Positions 1-8,413 of a DNA stretch of 29,387 nucleotides are shown here, in pieces; positions within the stretch are counted from its first letter, which is position 1; the number at the start of each line of letters is the position of its first letter. The translations under genes and the position numbers were made by a program. This DNA is from Barthelona sp. PAP020. Taxonomy: Eukaryota; Metamonada: BaSk clade. The notes under the pieces were generated by a model. The model searched no databases. It was given only the letters and a program-made list of their open reading frames with translations, and had not been told where the DNA came from. The stretch lies in contig JARQWU010000119.1 of NCBI GenBank assembly GCA_040182905.1, positions 1 through 29,387 of the forward strand, read 5' to 3'.

Positions 1-21
1 TAAAAAAGAATACATTTTCTT

Positions 22-51
22 TTTTCATTTATAATTTTTTTGTTTATAGAC
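22..51 (+). repeat. Left terminal inverted repeat of the YR retrotransposon
   Basis: TTTTCATTTA (22-31), ten AT bases, then GTTTATAGAC (42-51). Both 10-mers occur in inverted order at the other end (4115-4135), separated there by one base. The outer 10-mer is low in complexity; the inner one is the stronger evidence. Confidence 0.55.
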
Positions 52-74
52 TTTGTTTCTGAGAGTTTGGGATT

Positions 75-3000
75 TTATTGGGGTGATCGAACTTGTCTTG
101 AGCGTAATTGATGTCGAAGGGTAGCCTTCTTTTCCAAAATTTTCTCCTTCGATTCAATTATGGTCGAGTTAGCATATTTCAGCGCCATCGCATCTGATGC
201 CCAACCGCCTGCATCTTTTAGTAATTCCATATCCTTCCCCTCCTCCCATAGTTCTTTTGCTCTCCCTCTCCTTAATGAATGAGGGGTTATGGTATCTGGG
301 AAACTCCGTTCTCTCGTCCAGTTATGCATTAGTTTCTCAGTTTGCTTCATGATTTCTTTCTTTTCATAGAAAGTGCCGAAGAAAGTCTTTGATTGATTTG
401 CTCCCGTTCTTTGGTAAAATTGACCCCCTCTTGTGTGGAAATGGCGCAGTTCTTCTTCCATAAGAACGCTTCTCTTCCATCTTCCTACTTTGGATGAAAG
501 TATGTTTATGACAATGTGATCTCTCTCTTTTGTCAGAATATTACTGTTACTTCTCAATAAATCGTCCTTCCTGGAACACGTGAAGAAAAGGGCCAATATG
601 TTGTCAATTACATCTGTTGATGTGCTTTCTGTGAGATCTCTTCTGCTCTCGATATAACTTATCAAATCCAGCAGTTGATCCCTATTGATGCCTATCGTGT
701 CTTTAATGTTATGGTCTTCATGACCTCTATTTCTCTTCACATACCGAATGGTGGCATCTCTTGTGTTTTCAAAAGATGCGCTCTGTTTCCACCCAAGTGC
801 TTCCCAAAAGAAAGTTACTGCACTGTACAGATACTGCAGTCGTTGTAGTCCTTTCTTGTATCTACCGTTGGACGCTCTTTCATCCCCCGCCTCTTTAATG
901 AATGAATGTAAGACCATTTCTGCTTTTTCATTTGGCGTGGACGGGATCTGGTCTTCTCTTTTTGCGTAGAAGTTTATAAAGTCCGTGAATACTGCATGAT
1001 ACCCTTTCCAGGTTTGATCAGCGATTGAGCCCTTCTTTATGTCCCATAGGGTAGCGTTAGCTGGAGAATACACATCCACTACTTGCTGCTCTTCTCTGTT
1101 TCTTTTTGGTGATAACCTACAAGCTAGCTTTTGACCCGAAATTATGAAGTCTGACCTCTTCCCTTGGATTGTGTGATATCTCCACGGGAGCCATGCTCTT
1201 GTTGGTACACCTCTTACCTTTACTTCTGATTTAAATTTCATAGCCCTTAACATTAGATCTAATATCATGTTTTCGGCAGTTTCCTTATATAGCAGGACCT
1301 GACCTATCCTCTCAATTTCAGCGAAGAATAGCATGCTTTCATATCCAACTGCACCATAATCTCCTTCTTCTTCACCAATTGGGTTTATCTCTTCTGGTAG
1401 AATATCCTTTTCAGTGTCGCTTTGCATATGCTTTTGAAACATATCAGTTGTTACTGTTGTAGGGAAATTCCCTGATTTTGATTTTAGTTTCTCTTGTCTC
1501 AGAACTCTTCTTAGTTGTCTACTTTTCCCTTGTAAACTTTTCCCTGTTCGATTCTTTAGCCTTGGACACATTCTTACCATGCTAAAAGTCTCTAACGTAT
1601 AATCCGGAATATCAAAAGCAGTAGGGCATAATGTTAGGTCCGAGAATAAACCTCCACGTGGCAGTGCATAATGCTTACCACGGGATAACATGTCTGCGGC
1701 CTTGTTCTTTGCCGACGGAATCCACATCGGAATGACTTTACAATTTAATTTGTTTATTCTTTTCCAAATTCTATCTGCCGTTGTGCGCATGCCCTGATTT
1801 TTATGCTTGGCTTTCCTGAATGCACTTAATGCTGACTGATTATCAATCAGCCAGATCCAGCAACCATTGAGTGCGAGATCTTCGTTTATGTTTAAGGCGT
1901 CTTCTAGTGCCTGTAGCTCTAGGAGTGCAATATTGCTTGAGCTACTTACTTTTCTTGACTGCATTCTTGTCGTATCTTCAGTTTTTATTGCGATCCCTTT
2001 CTTTAACGGAGAAGCATCTGTTGCCACTATAGCTGTGATTACTCTTGGAGAGAGATCTCCTTTTATTTTCTCTTTTAAAAGAATACTTATTGATTCCTCC
2101 AGTGATATCGGGAGTTCGATATTAAGATGGCCATATTTTGCACAGAATATTTCCATCGAGTCTATTTTTAGCAGTTTCATTTTATGTTTTATCAAATTTG
2201 CCACCTGTAATGAATTCTCTCGATATCTTTGGGAGACTATTGCTGCTGCCTGTAGCTTTCCTTGCAAACTCATGAGTTCGGAGATTTTCATTTCATTCTT
2301 CACACTTTCTAACATTTTTTCCCTTTTCTTTTCTGGTAACCTAATACTACGCTCCTTTAGGTCCAGATCGAAGCCCAGATATTCTATACTTTGACTAGGA
2401 AATTGGATCTTCTCCTCTTTAACTTTAAAACCAACGAAATTTAATATTTCTAGACATCTTTTCAAAGCTTTTTCTGCATCAGCTTTTGTCTCTCCACCGA
2501 TTAGCACGTCATCTACGTATTGTAAAACAAACACACCCTCTGATCTTAGTGTTTCTGTTACTATTTGTAGCACCATGGTGAACATTTGAGCAGCGATGGC
2601 TGAACCAAAAGGTAGTCTTTTGGCTCCGTAGAATTTATTGCCAACCTCTACTGTTGTGAGGTTTATCCATTCTTTGTCCAATGGGATATGTGTATATCCC
2701 GACTGGATGTCTATCACTGCTGCGAATTCCGGGATCAGCGGGAAATATCTTGTGGTATTCAGCTCTGTTGGCCACAACAGAGATTGTGCATTTAACGGTC
2801 TACAGTCTAGTATTGGTCTTATTGTTCCATCCTTCTTTGGTACTGCACCTAATGCTGCCTTTAATGTACCTGGACCTTTTACTTCCTGCAATACTCCTTC
2901 CTGTATCCATTGGTTTAAAACATCTTTTTCTTTATCTTTTGCCCAGTTCTTAACCTCCACCGTGATGTTGGTCTCTGGATCATGCATCGCTGGTGCGCCT

Positions 3001-3944
3001 GTTATTATCTTTTCCAGTAGTTGAGTTTCTTCTTTTGTATATTTCAAGTGTTTAGCGAGTTGTGCAAAATTTTCCCATTTCCATCCCGGGCTTCCTTTTA
3101 ATTGTGCAGCCTGATGTTCTTTTGAGATTTCTTGGTGTCTTGGTAATACAGGGGCTTTTATAAGTTTGTCGTTAATATTGCTCAAGTTTTCTCTTTCTTT
3201 TCTTCTTTTCTTTTCTCTTCTGTGTGGTAACTGACTTTTGAGTCTCTTTTCTTGTGTGAAAGGTTTATCTGTTATTTCTTTCTCTCCTGAAAAATAAACC
3301 TCATTACCCTTTTTATTATTATAACTTCTTTCTTTATCACTTCTCTGGAAGTAAAAACGGTCAGGAGTATTTAAAGATACCTTATTAAAACTGTCCATAT
3401 CTTGTATTAATGAATCGAGTTTTTTCGTGTGCGATTTCTCTTCGAACATTCGGATCCATGCCTTATGCATCGCTCTTTCTATATCTGTTACTTCTGAGTT
3501 ATCGTTCGTATTACTAAGTATTTCAATAAATGCTTTAGTCACATAGGCCATCTTCTGTGCTTTGGCCCAATCGTTTTCTTTGAATTGGTACCTTTGCACC
3601 AGGTTGTTCAATCTTTCCATGGGATTCTCTCCTTCCACCATTGCTTTTTCAGACCAGCGTGAGGCTCTTTTAGGGTCTTGTATCATCAATGCGATGTTTC
3701 CCGTTACCTGCCTGCATGTCTCACTCGCAGTATTCTCAATGACTTCGTCGATATTCATTATGTCAGCTGTTCTTTTTCTCTCTTTCTTTTTCTTTTCTTT
3801 CTTTTCTTGTTCTTTTCTTTCTTGGCTTTGTGAAAATTTTATCGCTTCTAATATCTGTTGGAAGCGGTTTTCCATCGAGTTCTCTAGATTTTCAAATGCT
3901 TCTTTCGTCACAAACCTTTCCTCGTTCTTAGTTTCTTGGGGCAT
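75..3944 (-). CDS. Gag-like / reverse transcriptase / RNase H / tyrosine recombinase polyprotein
   Basis: The ORF encodes 1289 residues with no internal stop. Residues ~1-290 are charged, with a Lys/Glu-rich stretch at ~40-60, and probably act as Gag; no known domain is recognised there. The RT (~330-590) has the VIDIQSGY motif with Asp412, the RLPFGSA motif, and the YVDD box at 476-479. RNase H follows, with its acidic residues in ATDAS, LLELQAL, IDNQSA and KAADMLSR. After a ~250-residue spacer, the YR has a helical core-binding domain (around QTWKGYHAVF) and the catalytic set: Arg in CSRKDDLL, Lys in SSKVGR, His1222-x-x-Arg1225 in HSLRRGR, Trp1248 in GGWAS and the nucleophile Tyr1257 in LKYAN. 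All key residues are present, so the protein is predicted active. The ATG at 3944 is the first in frame. Fusion of Gag and Pol-YR into one ORF is unusual for DIRS-type elements, which normally use separate or overlapping ORFs. Confidence 0.93.
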   Translation of the reverse strand: MPQETKNEERFVTKEAFENLENSMENRFQQILEAIKFSQSQERKEQEKKEKKKKERKRTADIMNIDEVIENTASETCRQVTGNIALMIQDPKRASRWSEKAMVEGENPMERLNNLVQRYQFKENDWAKAQKMAYVTKAFIEILSNTNDNSEVTDIERAMHKAWIRMFEEKSHTKKLDSLIQDMDSFNKVSLNTPDRFYFQRSDKERSYNNKKGNEVYFSGEKEITDKPFTQEKRLKSQLPHRREKKRRKERENLSNINDKLIKAPVLPRHQEISKEHQAAQLKGSPGWKWENFAQLAKHLKYTKEETQLLEKIITGAPAMHDPETNITVEVKNWAKDKEKDVLNQWIQEGVLQEVKGPGTLKAALGAVPKKDGTIRPILDCRPLNAQSLLWPTELNTTRYFPLIPEFAAVIDIQSGYTHIPLDKEWINLTTVEVGNKFYGAKRLPFGSAIAAQMFTMVLQIVTETLRSEGVFVLQYVDDVLIGGETKADAEKALKRCLEILNFVGFKVKEEKIQFPSQSIEYLGFDLDLKERSIRLPEKKREKMLESVKNEMKISELMSLQGKLQAAAIVSQRYRENSLQVANLIKHKMKLLKIDSMEIFCAKYGHLNIELPISLEESISILLKEKIKGDLSPRVITAIVATDASPLKKGIAIKTEDTTRMQSRKVSSSSNIALLELQALEDALNINEDLALNGCWIWLIDNQSALSAFRKAKHKNQGMRTTADRIWKRINKLNCKVIPMWIPSAKNKAADMLSRGKHYALPRGGLFSDLTLCPTAFDIPDYTLETFSMVRMCPRLKNRTGKSLQGKSRQLRRVLRQEKLKSKSGNFPTTVTTDMFQKHMQSDTEKDILPEEINPIGEEEGDYGAVGYESMLFFAEIERIGQVLLYKETAENMILDLMLRAMKFKSEVKVRGVPTRAWLPWRYHTIQGKRSDFIISGQKLACRLSPKRNREEQQVVDVYSPANATLWDIKKGSIADQTWKGYHAVFTDFINFYAKREDQIPSTPNEKAEMVLHSFIKEAGDERASNGRYKKGLQRLQYLYSAVTFFWEALGWKQSASFENTRDATIRYVKRNRGHEDHNIKDTIGINRDQLLDLISYIESRRDLTESTSTDVIDNILALFFTCSRKDDLLRSNSNILTKERDHIVINILSSKVGRWKRSVLMEEELRHFHTRGGQFYQRTGANQSKTFFGTFYEKKEIMKQTEKLMHNWTRERSFPDTITPHSLRRGRAKELWEEGKDMELLKDAGGWASDAMALKYANSTIIESKEKILEKKATLRHQLRSRQVRSPQ

Positions 3945-4052
3945 TCTAGATAAAATACGTAATCTTAGAATGTGGGCTTGCTGTATAGAGCAGAAAATAA
4001 AACTTATGTAGATCTATTTCACTTTACCGCCAAAACGATTGTTACTAATCAC

Positions 4053-4110
4053 TTCCAATATTGGAAACTTTGTCTACGTATGTGATTATCTCTCTCTGTT
4101 ACGATAATCA
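4053..4110. repeat. Palindrome and stem-loop in the retrotransposon 5' leader
   Basis: TTCCAATATTGGAA at 4053-4066 is a perfect 14-bp palindrome. TGATTATC (4083-4090) and GATAATCA (4103-4110) form a perfect 8-bp stem with a 12-base loop. Between them GTCTACGTA recalls the terminal GTCTATAAACGTA. Symmetric sites of this kind next to a tyrosine recombinase could be recombination or circle-junction sites; that role is inferred. Confidence 0.5.
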
Positions 4111-4114
4111 GGGC

Positions 4115-4135
4115 GTCTATAAACGTAAATGAAAA
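4115..4135 (-). repeat. Right terminal inverted repeat of the YR retrotransposon
   Basis: GTCTATAAAC, one G, then TAAATGAAAA. This is the reverse complement of the two 10-mers at the left end. It lies upstream of the polyprotein start and about 57 bp before the next gene's ATG. Confidence 0.55.
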
Positions 4136-4192
4136 CTTATTTGATGAGACCAAATATTATTTTTTCTTTCTTTTTTTATTCTTTATTTACAA

Positions 4193-4558
4193 ATGAATCA
4201 GGATTTATTGGATTTAGAACAACAAATATTAATGAAACAACAATTTACATATGGTTTAAAGGAAAGATTGACAATTAACGAAGAAGGTTTAGATGCATTA
4301 AATAGTTATAAAAATTCATTTAAAAGAAGAGATACCAAATTTCATACAAATAAACCAAATCTAAATCAAAAATATCAAGAAAATCAACCTATTTTTTTAA
4401 ATATGGGTTCAATTTTCTTTAAAACTACAATAAATAAAGCAGAAAAGATAATAGAAACAGAAAATGATGATGTTGAGAACAAATTAATTGAGTTAAATCA
4501 AGAGCTTCAGAATGATGTAAATCTTTTCCAATTGTTGGTTTCCAAAGCCAATAATTGA
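4193..4558 (+). CDS. PDRG1-like beta-prefoldin protein
   Basis: A 121-residue, Gln/Asn/Glu-rich, largely helical protein. Two helices flank a central segment with FLNMGSIFFK, which lines up with the GNMFIK segment of p53 and DNA-damage-regulated protein 1 (PDRG1), a beta-type prefoldin-like subunit of the R2TP/URI co-chaperone complex. The upstream NEEGLDAL resembles the NREGLRAL segment of PDRG1, and the C-terminal helix (ENKLIELNQELQ) matches the second coiled-coil arm in position. Length is close to the family (about 130). The ATG at 4193 follows a pyrimidine-rich stretch and is the only good start. The retrotransposon end lies ~57 bp upstream, so the promoter is either very short or partly inside the element. 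The assignment rests on remembered family motifs. Another small prefoldin-like protein is possible. Confidence 0.55.
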   Translation: MNQDLLDLEQQILMKQQFTYGLKERLTINEEGLDALNSYKNSFKRRDTKFHTNKPNLNQKYQENQPIFLNMGSIFFKTTINKAEKIIETENDDVENKLIELNQELQNDVNLFQLLVSKANN

Positions 4559-4776
4559 TCATAGTCAATCGTTAATTCAAAAAATTTTGTAATAAATGAT
4601 CCATCTTTTTTTTTTCTCGCCTTTTCTTATGTTTTATTCACAAAAACAAAGCTACATTATCAATAGACATATTTTTACAAGTTCTTAGGGTTAATTTCCC
4701 ATTAAATTAATAAATAATTGATTATATGTGATATTTGTACTATTAACATACTATTAACATACTAATACATGTATTC

Positions 4777-5409
4777 CTAAGCTAAAACATCAAAATTTAT
4801 ACTTTCAAACCTGTCAACATACAAATCACTCACTTCTCTCAGTTCATAATTGTTATATCCAACGAATTGTATACCATTGAATATAGCAGCTTGATGATCA
4901 GTATTTGAATCACCCACCATTACACAAGTATCTTTTATAAATTGATTTTCTTCAATGATTCTTTGAATATGAAATTTTTTATGAATAGGACTACCATCAA
5001 TACTAGTAAAATAATCTACCAATGAATGTTGATCACACAAAAACTTTAATTCAGTATCTTCAGTTCCACTTACCAGATGATGAGAATGAGTGAGTTGATT
5101 TGCTTTCAGAAAATTGATTGAATCTAAAATCTGAAATTTAGGGTTTATTAAAGCTTCTTTGGCAATTTTAGAAAATTCATCGAAATAAGGTTGTAACTCT
5201 TCTTCAGTTTTTGTTTCTTTTCTAATATTATTAAAAAAATATTTAATAATATCGAATCTAGGAATGGCACCATTACTTTCATGAAATTTAATTAGTTCAT
5301 TCACTTGTGTTTCATCGTAATTTCTCAAAACATGTCGAAAAATATTTGTTTTAAATTTTGCTGAATCTAAAAATACTCCATCAAAATCCCAAAATATGTG
5401 TTCGATCAT
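4777..5409 (-). CDS. HAD-superfamily (haloacid dehalogenase-like) phosphatase, probable bacterial origin
   Basis: A HAD hydrolase with all four motifs. Motif I is WDFDGVFLDS at residues 7-16, with nucleophile Asp8 and acid/base Asp10. Motif II is the Ser of VSGTED. Motif III is a Lys in HKKFH. Motif IV is VGDSNTDHQAA. An alpha-helical cap lies between motifs I and II, the C1-cap arrangement of phosphoglycolate-phosphatase-like enzymes. The segments IFWDFDGV, HESNGAIPRF, SGTEDTELKFLC, DGSPIHKK and FVGYNNYEL resemble a bacterial HAD group often encoded in surface-polysaccharide clusters, so lateral transfer is suspected. The substrate is unknown. The start is set at the ATG ending at 5409 because family members begin right at motif I. 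An in-frame ATG at 5466 would add 19 residues. The gene converges on the PDRG1-like gene. Confidence 0.82.
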   Translation of the reverse strand: MIEHIFWDFDGVFLDSAKFKTNIFRHVLRNYDETQVNELIKFHESNGAIPRFDIIKYFFNNIRKETKTEEELQPYFDEFSKIAKEALINPKFQILDSINFLKANQLTHSHHLVSGTEDTELKFLCDQHSLVDYFTSIDGSPIHKKFHIQRIIEENQFIKDTCVMVGDSNTDHQAAIFNGIQFVGYNNYELREVSDLYVDRFESINFDVLA

Positions 5410-5724
5410 TAAAATAATCTCACTTGTTCTTTTTGTCGCAAAAAAAAAATTGTGAGAATATTTCATTTTCTTTCATCAAAAAACATTTGTTAACCAAATA
5501 AAACTTCGTTCTTTTCAAATCTATGGTTTTTTTTTTCTAAATTCTAAAATGGCTTGCTTTTTGAAATAAAAGAGAAATTTTTCAATTGTTTCAACAACAT
5601 CCTTTGCATTTTATGATTAATAAAGACATATTTTTTGTATTTGTTGTTTCTTGTGTATGAAATAAAAGAAACAAAAACAGTGTACAAATATTTTTCTTTT
5701 TATATTCAAAGAAATAATTCAAGA

Positions 5725-6247
5725 ATGGTATATATATACATTATACAAATATATTTCTAATAATTTTTAGGCCTCACACAGTTCTTGGAATCATTTGCCC
5801 GAATTTTGTTGTCAAATTCCGAATTGTCCCTTAATTTCCGATGAAGACGGAAAACTATCGATTGTTGATGAAGCGATAAAATCTTTTAAAGCCAATAGGC
5901 TTTTTTCTAATTTTACAATTGATGGACCTGCTGATCGTCTGTTGTTGTATTTATATTCATTTATTCGAGATTGTTTGGATATTTCAAAGAATTGTGAATC
6001 AATGAAAGAAGGGAAAAAGAGTTTGGAAAACTTTGCTTCAAGATCAATTCCTTTGCCTGGTGATAAAAGTTTCAAATTAACTGGTATCATTTCCATTCCT
6101 CAAGATGATGAAGAAAGAAATACTCTTAGAAATTTGTTGGGACAATACAGAATAGATGTTGTTGAAAAGCTGTTGCCAAAATTGTTTGATGAAGAGGATA
6201 GACCTTCTAAATGGTGGCATTATATAATTGACTTTGAAAATATGTAA
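5725..6247 (+). CDS. ARPC3: Arp2/3 complex subunit 3 (ARPC3, p21-Arc), spliced
   Basis: Subunit of the Arp2/3 complex, which nucleates branched actin at the cell cortex. Recognisable ARPC3 segments run in order: IVDEAIKSFKANRLFSNF, GPADRLLLYLYSFI, CLDISKNCESMKEGKKSL, IPLPGDKSFKL, and the near-C-terminal PSKWWHYI. The main reading frame has no ATG at its 5' end. It is open back to GCC at 5771, preceded by TTTTTAG. Joining the ATG at 5725-5727 to it across a 43-nt intron gives an N-terminus beginning M-A-S-H-S-S, which fits the MPAYHSS start of animal ARPC3. The spliced protein is about 159 residues, slightly shorter than the usual ~175. The gene diverges from the HAD gene across ~315 bp. It implies an actin-driven cell. 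Confidence 0.9.
5728..5770 (+). other. Spliceosomal intron of ARPC3, directly after the start codon
   Basis: A 43-nt AT-rich intron with 5' GTATAT and 3' TAG, and a branch-like TTTCTAAT ending 9 nt before the 3' TAG. It separates the ATG from the rest of the coding sequence. The same TTTCTAAT tract is found in the second intron of this window (18517-18552). Confidence 0.8.
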
Positions 6248-6536
6248 ATTTTGATAATAAATGTGTTTGTTTGTTTGATATTTACACATAAAAGCATTGG
6301 AAGACAAGAAATGAACAAAAGAGAATGGTTTTTACTTATTTAATGACTTTTGAGACTTGGCTAATCGCTCAAATAATGTTATACAAAAAGTTTATTGAGA
6401 TTTGAGATTTGAGCTGAAAAAGATAGAACATTTGACTGCCAAACAAAAAATTGATAAAATGACAAAAATGGCAGATTTCAAAAATTATCAGCATTCAAAA
6501 AAAGAAAACAGGAACCTTTTGCAACCGAACAATTTG
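6248..6536. other. Convergent intergenic spacer
   Basis: AT-rich sequence between the 3' ends of ARPC3 and the WD40 pseudogene. No gene, RNA or strong repeat is seen. An apparent plus-strand reading frame at 6402-6599 lacks an ATG and is antisense to the acidic tail of the pseudogene. Confidence 0.6.
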
Positions 6537-7760
6537 TCAATCATCGTCATCATCATCATTATCATAATCACTTTTATTAGTCTGTTTGTCTGTAAATAAG
6601 CACACATTACCATAGTTAGCTGTGTTGATAGGAACCAAATCCAAACATGTATCAACAATCATATTGTACTCCATTTTATTTATATTAACACCTACAGAAA
6701 CTAATTATCTGATAATTTGAGGGTTCATGTTCAGCATAATTAGATTTAATGACACCTCAACACCCCTTTTTGATAGTTCAATTAGTTCAAACAGATGTGA
6801 ATAACAATGAGACACAATCGAAAAAACCTTGATAGTATTGTCTTTACATCGTCCACAGACCAGCTGTTTCTTTTCAGGTGATATAGCAAAAGAAAAATCA
6901 TAGCCATTGTAAGAACAAGGAACCTTTTGAAACTCCTGGAAACAATTCACATTGTATGAGGTAATATAACCATCACTAGACATATAAAATAAAGGATGCA
7001 ATTTTACCTATTTAATAATTATCCCATGCTTCACCACACAAATCAAATGCATGGATAAGTGTTCCGTCATCCATGTTCCGCAGTTTGATGGTTTTTAACA
7101 AATCACCAAAGGCAATTATTCCTTTGGAAACTTGGAAATCAATGGCAGAAACGGCATGATCCAGATTGAATGTATGAACAATAGAGAGATTTTCAGCGTT
7201 AATCAACGTAGTACAATCAAAACTGCCAAATAACAGATATCTACCATCTCATGAAAGTTTTACTCTGAAAATAGGTTTGCAATGAACTCTTTTCTCCAAA
7301 AAAACATCACCGCTATTTATATCACATTTTCGAAGTAATCCAGCATCACCATTAGAATACACATAATTGGAGCAATTGGAAAAACAAATACCATAAACAA
7401 CAACATCATTGCTCAACCTGCGCAATATGGAGAAATCTGGAAGATTGTACACAATGACAGTTGCATCATTCGAACATGTGGCCAACTTTTGTTCAATTAG
7501 TATATATATATCTTGTATGTCTTTCGGAGACTCAGTCTTTTAGTTGCTACATCAAATACATGGACATGCGGAAAACTTCAAGCCACAGAATATTTACTAT
7601 CAGGAGAGTATTGAATATAATACACATCATTAGAACCAAATTCTTTAATTTCACTCACACTGTCTTCATCAATCTTCAGAAGAAACATATTAAGAATAGT
7701 TTTCTTCTTCAATTCATCACTTGAATCAAAAGACAAGTAAAAACTATCAACAAAAAAAAA
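6537..7760 (-). pseudogene. Degenerate WD40-repeat protein gene with the C-terminal module of the neighbouring kinase/ankyrin gene
   Basis: Read on the minus strand, WD40-type blades follow one another: QYSPDSKYSVA, VHVFDVATKRL, LATCSNDATVIVYNL, a DGRYLLFGSFD blade, AVSAIDFQVSKGIIAFGD, and HPLFYMSSDGYI. They are interrupted by an in-frame TGA at 7578-7580, a frame change at the (TA)n run 7501-7511, a TGA at 7249-7251, a TAA plus frame change at about 7005-7014, and a TAA at 6705-6707. No start codon is found. The last ~75 residues (around FELIELSKRG, the interrupted IIR segment, DTCLDLV and a poly-Asp end at 6537) match the C-terminus of the gene at 8900-12379. There the residue at the last stop is Glu, so GAA to TAA is the simplest change. 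The lesions are too many and too varied for a spliced or recoded gene. Confidence 0.85.
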
Positions 7761-8057
7761 TCAAACAAAATTTTTCAAACAAAAGAATAGTGATTCAATC
7801 TGTGAAATGAAATTTGCTATTTATCAGTTAAATAATTTGTTAAAAGTTTTAAAGTATTAAAGGGTTGATTTCAAAAACTATTGAAACGTTAAATCATCTA
7901 TGCTGTTTCAGATATCTTAAATGCCTTTTCTTGTGGGAAAATTCTTCAATGTCTAAAATTTTCAAATAATTGACCTTTATTTGACTTTATTACCAATAAA
8001 AATATGAATAAGTGAAAGATAAACCTCAATTTTTGCTCTTTGGATTATTATAAAAAG

Positions 8058-8077
8058 GACTGTTTGGTCAAACAGTC
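8058..8077. repeat. Perfect 9-bp stem hairpin
   Basis: GACTGTTTG, GT, CAAACAGTC: a 20-base interrupted palindrome in otherwise unstructured AT-rich DNA. No T-run or gene end is in register with it, so its role is unknown. Confidence 0.6.
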
Positions 8078-8355
8078 TAGCTTAAATATCCTCCAATTTA
8101 TTTGGTACTGAATTGAAATTGTCACACAATAAGCTTCATTGTTGCTTCATGTTGCCTCACTGTGATATAAGTAGCCTAATATTGCTTGAATTCTGGAATA
8201 TTCAGAAAGAACTTACGACAAATGCAAAATATAGACTTTTGCAAATGATTTTTCCAAATTTTTATTATTGTTTGAAATTAACTTTTTTTTCTCCCTCATT
8301 TTTGTCTGATTCACTTTTGTTGAAAATGTGCTGAAATGAATTTTCAAAAATTACC

Positions 8356-8390
8356 TTTTGACTGAAATTTGCTTGAATGAATATTCTGAG
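8356..8390 (+). repeat. 35-bp dispersed repeat, copy 1
   Basis: Begins TTTTGACTGAAATTTGCT. It matches 14245-14279 at 32 of 35 positions in the same orientation. Flanking sequence does not align, so it is a relic of a repeat family rather than a whole element. Confidence 0.65.
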
Positions 8391-8413
8391 ATTTGGATGT
8401 TACCAAAAGCACA

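Larger units (their letters stand above)
22..4135 (-). mobile_element. DIRS/Ngaro-like tyrosine-recombinase (YR) retrotransposon, apparently full length
   Basis: A single long ORF on the minus strand carries reverse transcriptase, RNase H and a tyrosine recombinase, the domain set that defines YR retrotransposons (DIRS, Ngaro, PAT, kangaroo groups). The ORF is bracketed by an inverted 10-mer (GTTTATAGAC at 42-51, GTCTATAAAC at 4115-4124). Just outside lies a second inverted 10-mer (TTTTCATTTA at 22-31, TAAATGAAAA at 4126-4135). These pairs are taken as the element ends. No DDE integrase and no target-site duplication is visible, as expected for YR integration through circles. By eye the element is less AT-rich than the surrounding genes, which suggests recent arrival or separate base composition. 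No DAM-type methyltransferase as in true DIRS is recognised between RNase H and YR. The left boundary is the less certain one because only 21 bases precede it. Confidence 0.8.

Noticed and set aside
4740-4761. Two tandem copies of CTATTAACATA
   Set aside because: Only two AT-rich units in a convergent spacer; likely slippage with no further meaning.
6402-6599. Small plus-strand gene with an Ile-rich tail
   Set aside because: It has no ATG start. The Ile run is the antisense of the poly-Asp end of the WD40 pseudogene.
7249-7580. TGA reassigned to Cys or Trp, since two in-frame TGAs fall inside readable WD40 blades
   Set aside because: The same gene also has TAA stops and frame changes, and TGA ends the PDRG1-like and TLDc frames. 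A pseudogene explains all of it.
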